NCBI RefSeq assembly: GCF_916618745.1
Contig: NZ_OU745373.1
Span: 248,001-312,000, forward strand
Source: Cardiobacterium sp. Marseille-Q4385
Lineage (GTDB): Bacteria; Pseudomonadota; Gammaproteobacteria; Cardiobacteriales; Cardiobacteriaceae
Direction of reading: 5' to 3'
DNA length: 64,000 nt
Under the pieces are notes generated by a model that had not been told where the DNA came from, did no database searches, and saw only the letters and a list, made by a program, of their open reading frames with translations. Positions within the stretch are counted from its first letter, which is position 1; each line of letters begins with the position of its first letter. The position numbers and the translations under genes were made by a program. Below are positions 58,531 through 64,000 of this stretch, one piece after another.

Positions 58531-58551
58531 TATTCACGCGCCGAATGATCG

Positions 58552-58893
58552 TCAGTTCTCCGGAAAGATGACGCTCAACAGCATCTTAAAGTTTTCTTTG
58601 CCATAGACAGCGTGGGGATGATTAGCGGGCATCACGATGGATTCGCCGCTGCGCAGCAGGTATGGCACGCCGTCAATGGTAAATTCGCCTTCGCCGTCAA
58701 GGACGGTAACGAGGGCGTCGCCTTTGGATTCGTGCGTACTGATGCCTTCGCCTTTGGCAAAGGCGAACAGGGTCAGGCCAACGCCTTTGTTTTGTACCAG
58801 AGTTTTGCTGACCACCTGCCCTTCGCTGTACTCAACGAGTGAGGCGAGGGTTAGCACTTCGGCTTTGGCGATGTTTTTGAGTATGTCGCTCAT
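58552..58893 (-). CDS. Cupin-domain protein
   Basis: This 113-residue single-domain cupin has motif 1 as STHESKGDALVTVLDGEGEF (His and Glu ligands near residues 53-60, Glu near the end) and motif 2 as PANHPHAVYGKENF near residue 88. It probably binds a metal, but some usual ligands differ. Small cupins of this kind often help tolerate or modify small molecules. It stands alone with its own terminator. The 190-base region upstream to the antiporter shows only a repeated GCAGGCGG motif. Confidence 0.85.
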   Translation of the reverse strand: MSDILKNIAKAEVLTLASLVEYSEGQVVSKTLVQNKGVGLTLFAFAKGEGISTHESKGDALVTVLDGEGEFTIDGVPYLLRSGESIVMPANHPHAVYGKENFKMLLSVIFPEN

Positions 58894-59088
58894 GGTTGTT
58901 CTCCGTTGCAGTAGCGCATATTGCTACACCGTCATCATACGCCCCGCTTAATGCGATTGCAGTACGCGCCTGCCTGCCCCGTTTTTGCCGTCGGGGCAGG
59001 CGGATTTCCCGCCGCAGGCGGGCAGGTTTCCTTTTACAATAGCCGCCCGTTTTCCCGTTTTTTCCGTAGCTAGAGAGGAGTGCCGCTT

Positions 59089-60849
59089 ATGGAAAGCATG
59101 AACCTGTTATTCCTGATTTTTGCCTTTTTGTTTTTTATCAGTGTGATAGCGACTCGTCTCTCGGCGCATTTGGGAATGCCGTTGCTCTTGGTGTTCCTCG
59201 GTGTCGGTATGCTGGCGGGGGAACAGGGCATCGGCGGGATTCAGTTCAGCAATTTCCTGGTGGCAAACCTCATCGGCCAGCTCGCGCTCGCTATCATCCT
59301 GCTTGACGGCGGCCTGCGCACCAGCATCGCCAGTTTCCGTATTTCGCTCAAACCGGCGGCGGTACTGGCAAGCTGGGGCGTTATCGGCACGGTACTGGCG
59401 CTGGGACTCTTCATCACCTTCTTTCTCAATGTAAGCTGGCAGATGGGCTTCCTGATGGCGGCAATTGTCGGCTCGACGGACGCGGCGGCGGTATTTTCGC
59501 TCTTGCGCAGCAGCGGTGTGCGCCTTAATTCGCGGGTCATTTCCACGCTGGAGCTGGAAAGTGGCGCGAACGACCCGACGGCGATTTTCCTGGTAACGGC
59601 GATGATTACGCTGTTTGACCCTTTGCAGATGACCAGCGGCTGGTCGTTCCTGATGATTCTGGTGCAGCAACTGGGCCTTGGCCTGCTCTTCGGCTGGCTG
59701 GCGGGGCGCGGTCTCGCCTGGTTGTTACACCGCATCCCGCTTGCCGATGGCTTATACGCCCTGCTTGTCGCTTCGGGTGGGCTGATGCTTTTCGCTTTCA
59801 CCAATCTTTTCGGCGGTAGCGGTTTTCTCGCGGTTTATATCGCGGGCATCCTCATCGGCAATTCGCGCAATCCCGCCAATGAACATATTTTCAATGTGAT
59901 GGACGGCTTTGCCTGGCTGGCGCAAGCGACCATGTTCCTCGTGCTGGGCTTGCTTGTTACCCCCAGCCGCCTGCTGGAAACCGGCTTGTCCGCGCTCATC
60001 ATTGCTGGCTTTCTCATCCTTGTCGCCCGCCCCTTCGCAGTCGCCACCGGCCTCTGCTGGTTTCCCTCGTATAGCAGGCGTGAGATGGCGTATATCAGCT
60101 GGGTCGGGCTGCGCGGCGCGGTGCCGATTACCCTGGCGATGATGCCGCTAATGGCCGGGGTGCCGGAAGCGCGCTTCATCTTCGACATCATCTGCGCCGT
60201 GGTCATCCTTTCGCTGCTCTTTCAGGGGACGACGATTGCCTACATGGCGCGCAAACTCAAAGTTGTGCTGCCGCCGCAACCGGAGCCGCTGGATAACAAG
60301 GAAATCTGGCTCACCGACAAACTCACCATCCAGCTGCAATCCTTCAAGGTGGCCGAGCACTCGAAGGCAGAGCGCAGCCACCCCTATGCGCTCACCCGCC
60401 AGAAACCATTCGCCAATGCCCGCCTCTTCGCCCTGCTGCGCGACGGCGCCATCATGAAAGTCGGCATGAACACGCAGATGAAAAAAGGCGACATCGCCTG
60501 GTATGTCTTCCCGGAAGACCGGGGCAATGAATTTGCCGAACAGTTCGCCGGACACCAGCAAAGCGCGGACGAACAGGCGTTTTACGGGGAAATCGAAGTC
60601 AAACCCTATGTGCGCATGGGCGAACTGGCAGCGACGCAAGGCATTAACATTGGCGAAGGCAACGATGGCCGCACCCTCGGGGAACTCTTCCGCGAGCGTT
60701 TCGGCGATGTGCCGGTCGCCGGTGACCGTCTCGATCTGAACGGCTGCGAAATCACCGTCAAGGAACTGGACGAACGCGGCTATATGAAATGGCTGGCGGT
60801 GAAAAGGCCGCCGCCCAAACCCACCATTACCATCGTTGCAGCGGAATAA
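59089..60849 (+). CDS. nhaP2: Potassium/proton antiporter of the NhaP2 (CvrA) type
   Basis: This 586-residue inner-membrane protein has a twelve-helix CPA1 domain (GMPLLLVFLGVGMLAGEQG, then the ND motif in ELESGANDPTAIFL near residue 165). The C-terminal half is cytoplasmic, with a TrkA-C-like domain (ALLRDGAIMKVGMNTQMKKGD) that senses nucleotides or ions. E. coli NhaP2 is 578 residues. It limits cytoplasmic potassium and guards against osmotic or alkaline stress. ATG 59089, after GAGGAG, is preferred over the earlier GTG at 59080. Confidence 0.93.
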   Translation: MESMNLLFLIFAFLFFISVIATRLSAHLGMPLLLVFLGVGMLAGEQGIGGIQFSNFLVANLIGQLALAIILLDGGLRTSIASFRISLKPAAVLASWGVIGTVLALGLFITFFLNVSWQMGFLMAAIVGSTDAAAVFSLLRSSGVRLNSRVISTLELESGANDPTAIFLVTAMITLFDPLQMTSGWSFLMILVQQLGLGLLFGWLAGRGLAWLLHRIPLADGLYALLVASGGLMLFAFTNLFGGSGFLAVYIAGILIGNSRNPANEHIFNVMDGFAWLAQATMFLVLGLLVTPSRLLETGLSALIIAGFLILVARPFAVATGLCWFPSYSRREMAYISWVGLRGAVPITLAMMPLMAGVPEARFIFDIICAVVILSLLFQGTTIAYMARKLKVVLPPQPEPLDNKEIWLTDKLTIQLQSFKVAEHSKAERSHPYALTRQKPFANARLFALLRDGAIMKVGMNTQMKKGDIAWYVFPEDRGNEFAEQFAGHQQSADEQAFYGEIEVKPYVRMGELAATQGINIGEGNDGRTLGELFRERFGDVPVAGDRLDLNGCEITVKELDERGYMKWLAVKRPPPKPTITIVAAE

Positions 60850-60852
60850 AAC

Positions 60853-61833
60853 ATGAACAATCATTCAACCACCACACATTGGAGCGTGCACCTGCGCCTG
60901 CTGGGCATGGTGATGTTTTGGGGCGCATCGTATTCCTGGGCAAAAACCGTGGTCGCCACAGTGCCGCCGATCACCGCCGCCACCCTGCGCTTCTTTCTCG
61001 CTTCCTTTGCCCTGTTTATTTGGCTGCACCGCCTGCGCCGCACCCGCCAACTGCTGACCATCACCGCGCGGCAATGGGCGGGACTGACGCTCGCGGCCAT
61101 CAGCGGTATTGTTCTCTACACCATGTGCTTCATGATCGCGTTGCGCCATATCGATGCGGGACGGGCAGCGGTCTTGTTTGCGCTCAGTCCGGTGCTGACC
61201 CTGTTGCTTGCTGCCTGGCTCTTCCGCGAGAAGCTGAACACGCTGATCGTAACTGGGATTCTGCTCGCAGTCGTCGGTTCGGCCATCGTCATCGCCCACG
61301 GCAACCCACTGACATTGTTACGCGGACACATCGGCCTCGGTGAATGGCTGATCTTCGCCAGTATCTTCCTGTGGACAGGCTACACCCTGATCGGACGCAA
61401 GATGCTGGGCGGCATGGACGCCCTGAGCACGACGGTAGCGACGCTGCTGATCGGTGCCGTCCTGCTGCTGCCAGTCAGCCTGATCGTGGAAGGGACGGCG
61501 GGCTGGGCGACCTTGCTCCACGCCACGCCTGCCACTTGGGGTGCCCTGCTGGCGCTGACCTTCGGCTCGACCGTGCTCGCCTACGCCTGGTATTTCGACG
61601 GCATTCGCGCCCTCGGCGCGGGCAATGCCGCCGCTTATCTGACCCTGGAACCCGTCTTCGGCGTCCTCTTTGCCGCCTTATGGCTGGATGAAAGCCTGCA
61701 TCTGTCGCTCATCGGCGGCGGTGTGCTGGCGGTCGGCGGCATGGTACTAACCTACCTCGGTCGTCGGCGTCATGGCAGTGCCCTGCGGAGAAAGCGCCGT
61801 CTCTCACAAGCGGACACGAACACCTCGTCATAA
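60853..61833 (+). CDS. EamA/DMT-family transporter
   Basis: This 326-residue protein has ten hydrophobic segments and two EamA halves: the first with MVMFWGASYSWAKTVVA and TLRFFLASFALFIWL, the second with LGAGNAAAYLTLEPVFGVLFA. A basic C terminus (RRRHGSALRRKRR) sits in the cytoplasm. The start is three bases after the antiporter stop, so it belongs to that transcript. It probably exports a metabolite. Confidence 0.9.
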   Translation: MNNHSTTTHWSVHLRLLGMVMFWGASYSWAKTVVATVPPITAATLRFFLASFALFIWLHRLRRTRQLLTITARQWAGLTLAAISGIVLYTMCFMIALRHIDAGRAAVLFALSPVLTLLLAAWLFREKLNTLIVTGILLAVVGSAIVIAHGNPLTLLRGHIGLGEWLIFASIFLWTGYTLIGRKMLGGMDALSTTVATLLIGAVLLLPVSLIVEGTAGWATLLHATPATWGALLALTFGSTVLAYAWYFDGIRALGAGNAAAYLTLEPVFGVLFAALWLDESLHLSLIGGGVLAVGGMVLTYLGRRRHGSALRRKRRLSQADTNTSS

Positions 61834-61848
61834 TCCGGAAAATCTCAC

Positions 61849-62778
61849 ATGAACCTCTTGCGCCAACGCCTGCACCAGCGCGCTGCCTTCCTTGCTGCTA
61901 TCCGCGCCTTCTTTGCCACACGCGGCGTCATCGAAGTCGATAGCGAACAACTGCGCGCCTACGGCGTTACCGACCCGCAACTCGTCCCGCTTGCCGCTGA
62001 CGGCGGCTACCTGCAAACCTCGCCCGAATACGCACTGAAAATCCTGCTGGCAGCGGGTGCGGGCGACATTTACCAGCTGGCGCACGTCTTTCGTGGTGAA
62101 GAACAGGGACGCAAGCACCGGCGCGAATTCATGCTGCTCGAATGGTATCGCTGCGGCTACGACCATCTGCGCCTGATGGACGAAGTGACGGATCTCGTCC
62201 GCACCCTGCTGCCTGCCTGCCGTGATTGGCCAGTGCGCCACACGCCCTACGCCACCCTCTTCCGCGACCGCTTCGCCATCGACATTCACCGCGCCGATGA
62301 CGCCACCATTCGCCGCCTGACCACCGCGCACATCCCGGAAAGCGCTATCTGGCAGCTCAATCGTGATGCCATGCTGGATCTGCTGTACAGCCATTACATT
62401 GAGCCGCAACTGGGGCGCGGCGCACTGGAATACATCTGCGACTACCCGCCCTCGCAGGCGGCGCTGGCGCGTATCAGCGAGAACGCTGACGGTGAGGCCG
62501 TCGCCGCCCGCTTCGAGCTCTACATCGACGGTATGGAACTATGCAACGGTTTTTGGGAACTGACGGACGCTGCCGAACAGCGCGCCCGCTTCCTCGCCGA
62601 CAACCACACCCGTGTGCAAGCGGGGCTGCCGCCTATCCCGCTCGATGAAGACTTCCTCACTGCCCTCGCCCACGGTCTACCGGACTGCGCCGGTGTCGCC
62701 CTCGGTGTGGACCGTCTGCTGATGCTGGCAAGCGACGCAACACATATAGAGGATGTCGTTCCGCCGTCACGACTGTGA
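61849..62778 (+). CDS. epmA: EF-P lysyltransferase EpmA
   Basis: This 309-residue class II lysyl-tRNA-synthetase-like enzyme attaches beta-lysine to elongation factor P. It has the class II motifs: EVDSEQLRAYGVTD near residue 24, the motif 2 strand FRGEEQGRKHRREFMLLEWYR near 84 (core RKHRREFMLLEW), and motif 3 GVALGVDRLLML near 288. It lacks the N-terminal anticodon-binding domain of LysRS. It lies 15 bases after the EamA gene. The epmB and efp genes are not in the window. Confidence 0.96.
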   Translation: MNLLRQRLHQRAAFLAAIRAFFATRGVIEVDSEQLRAYGVTDPQLVPLAADGGYLQTSPEYALKILLAAGAGDIYQLAHVFRGEEQGRKHRREFMLLEWYRCGYDHLRLMDEVTDLVRTLLPACRDWPVRHTPYATLFRDRFAIDIHRADDATIRRLTTAHIPESAIWQLNRDAMLDLLYSHYIEPQLGRGALEYICDYPPSQAALARISENADGEAVAARFELYIDGMELCNGFWELTDAAEQRARFLADNHTRVQAGLPPIPLDEDFLTALAHGLPDCAGVALGVDRLLMLASDATHIEDVVPPSRL

Positions 62779-62935
62779 TGCCAATCCTCCTCGTGCACAG
62801 CAAATTTCTTTCCCCCGGTAAAGGATATGTTTGGGAACTCGCAAAGCCACGTAGCGGAAAAGGTTGGGCAAGAACCGTTCGGTACACGTAACCTCGGTTA
62901 GCAGAGAAATTCTTGTCGTATAGAAGAATAGAGAC

Positions 62936-62967
62936 AAAAAAAGCGCGGCAGATGCCGCGCTTTTTTA
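62936..62967. terminator. Bidirectional terminator between epmA and the frd operon
   Basis: The stem AAAGCGCGGCA / TGCCGCGCTTT has a three-base loop with A-tract and T-tract. The 150 bases between epmA and this hairpin show nothing else. Confidence 0.88.
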
Positions 62968-62981
62968 TCGCTCGGATTCGC

Positions 62982-63380
62982 TTACCAGCCTACGCAGAGG
63001 GTGATGAGAGCGCCGAGGATGGCAATGGCGTAAAAAATATTACGCGTACGGTTGCCGATGTGAATGTGCAGGTCGTGCAGGACGTAGTAGAAGCGGTGCA
63101 CGCCGTGCCACAACATGGCAAAGATGATGCCGACCAGGATCAGGTAAACGAAGTTGTTGGCTACCAGCCAGTGAATGCTGTAGTAGAACTTCGCCGGATC
63201 ACCAAGCATACCGAAGGGCAGCAGGACGCAGAGAACGAGGATAATCGGTGCGAGCGCGAGAGCCGCGATGGTGCCGCCGACTGAGAAGAGTCCCCAGTAG
63301 ATGGGTTTCAGGTGACGGGTATGGCGGACGTGTTCGTGTTTGAAACGCCACCAGTAATTTTTGGTGCTTTGTTCGTTCAT
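62982..63380 (-). CDS. frdD: Fumarate reductase subunit D
   Basis: This 132-residue membrane anchor has three helices (about residues 30-55, 70-95 and 105-130). The starting KNYWWRFKHEHVRHTRHLKP and PFGMLGDP, then HGVHRFYYVLHDLHIH, match FrdD. With FrdC it holds the catalytic FrdAB on the inner membrane and binds menaquinol for anaerobic fumarate respiration. It is the last gene of the operon, ten bases after frdC. Confidence 0.93.
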   Translation of the reverse strand: MNEQSTKNYWWRFKHEHVRHTRHLKPIYWGLFSVGGTIAALALAPIILVLCVLLPFGMLGDPAKFYYSIHWLVANNFVYLILVGIIFAMLWHGVHRFYYVLHDLHIHIGNRTRNIFYAIAILGALITLCVGW

Positions 63381-63390
63381 GGGTCTCTCC

Positions 63391-63783
63391 TCAGGACAGG
63401 CAGGCGACGAGTATCAGCAGGATGACGAGAACGCCGCCGAATGCCGCCCAGCCGCCTTTGATGATGAGGTTGTCCGGCACAAATTTTTCGCCGCGCTGGA
63501 TGCGGATGGCTTTCGGCATGGCTTCAAACCAGGTTTTGCTGTTAAGCAGCGAGCCAACGATGGCAATGATGTTGATGAGCAGCATCAGCGGATTGTGCTG
63601 GAAGTGCATCCAGCCAAGCCAGGCGGCTTCGCTGTTTGCCAAAGCGGCGACACCGTAAAAGAGGTTGAAGGCGGCGATGGCGGTGGTGATGCTGGTCAGC
63701 TCGCGCAGCATGTACCAGCGGTAGGTACAGTTGGCTTTGTACCAGTCGTCGGGTTGGGCGTGATGATAGGGTTTGCGCGCCAT
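63391..63783 (-). CDS. frdC: Fumarate reductase subunit C
   Basis: This 130-residue membrane anchor begins MARKPYHHAQPDDWYKAN, then TYRWYMLRELTSITTAIAA, which match FrdC. Three hydrophobic segments (about residues 29-48, 60-83 and 110-128) are visible. The Glu in YMLRELTS is the conserved quinone-site residue of the family. It is one base downstream of the frdB stop and coupled to it. Confidence 0.93.
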   Translation of the reverse strand: MARKPYHHAQPDDWYKANCTYRWYMLRELTSITTAIAAFNLFYGVAALANSEAAWLGWMHFQHNPLMLLINIIAIVGSLLNSKTWFEAMPKAIRIQRGEKFVPDNLIIKGGWAAFGGVLVILLILVACLS

Positions 63784-63784
63784 G

Positions 63785-64000
63785 TCATGCCTCCTTGTTT
63801 TTCGGCGTTTTTTCGGGTTTGACGAGGTTCAGGCCCCAGTACGGCACGGCTGTCGCCTTGACTTGCTGGATAGCACCTGCCGGGTCAACGTGTTTCGGGC
63901 AGACTTCCGAGCAGCTGCCGACGAAGGTGCACGGCCAGACGCCGTTTTCGTCGATGAGTGCGCTGTAACGCTGACGGTTGCCTTCGTCACGGTTATCAAG
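63785..64000 (-). CDS. frdB: Fumarate reductase iron-sulfur subunit, 3' end (runs off the window)
   Basis: About 71 C-terminal residues are present. The translation reads DNRDEGNRQRYSALIDENGVW, then CTFVGSCSEVCPKHVDPAGA with the last cysteine-rich motif (C-S-E-V-C-P) for the 3Fe-4S and 4Fe-4S centres. The stop TGA is at 63785-63787. The remainder and frdA are beyond the edge. It passes electrons from the quinol in FrdCD to the flavin in FrdA. In E. coli frd and epmA are also neighbours, but there they are divergent. Confidence 0.92.
   Translation of the reverse strand, partial: LDNRDEGNRQRYSALIDENGVWPCTFVGSCSEVCPKHVDPAGAIQQVKATAVPYWGLNLVKPEKTPKNKEA

Overview
The window is a gene-dense, GC-rich chromosomal segment of a gammaproteobacterium. 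Gene content and order (yebC-ruvC-ruvA-ruvB-tolQRAB-pal-cpoB, lptD-surA-rsmA, epmA beside frdBCD) are gammaproteobacterial. The intergenic repeats and a Correia-like miniature element recall human oral and nasopharyngeal bacteria. My best guess is Cardiobacteriaceae (Cardiobacterium-like); this is an inference, not a database result.

Layout. 1-3.6 kb: the start of xthA (cut by the window edge), pyrE, a DinJ/YafQ toxin-antitoxin locus whose toxin is frameshifted, trxA and rho. 4-7.4 kb: a compact five-gene run behind a large palindrome (marR, six-TM ABC exporter domain, periplasmic ATP-dependent DNA ligase, alpha/beta hydrolase, ubiC). 7.5-9 kb: an IS5-family element that has split a small membrane-protein gene. 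9-14 kb: envelope and secreted proteins and purH. 14.2-19.5 kb: lptD-surA-rsmA-SDR and a tRNA-Ser(UGA) followed by a decayed SNF2 helicase fragment. 20-31 kb: greA, an AGCS symporter, hom, recJ, trmA, a DUF2167 protein and a fused pabB-pabC. 31-42 kb: a Correia-like element, an EamA transporter, yebC-ruvC, two small inserted genes, ruvAB, and the complete Tol-Pal system with a long TolA. 42-59 kb: mutY, several transporters, cutA, an orphan CreB-like regulator, a cytochrome-b562-fold protein, rlmJ, can, purD, purN, two tandem YcxB-family proteins, a large secreted protein, a HAD hydrolase, an SDR-like protein and a cupin. 59-64 kb: an NhaP2-type antiporter, an EamA transporter, epmA, and frdD, frdC and part of frdB.

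How the genes work together. LptD and SurA build the outer membrane. TolQRA-TolB-Pal-CpoB maintain it during division. RuvABC resolve Holliday junctions. RecJ, MutY and XthA act in DNA repair. PurH, PurD and PurN are three scattered steps of purine synthesis. UbiC and PabBC both draw on chorismate, for ubiquinone and folate. FrdBCD indicate anaerobic fumarate respiration.

Accessory signals are the most unusual part: a 25/28-bp repeat family at six or more intergenic sites, two copies of a Correia-like miniature element, a cleanly reversible IS insertion, and a 50-bp palindrome over the marR promoter. No CRISPR array, prophage or large defence island was seen.
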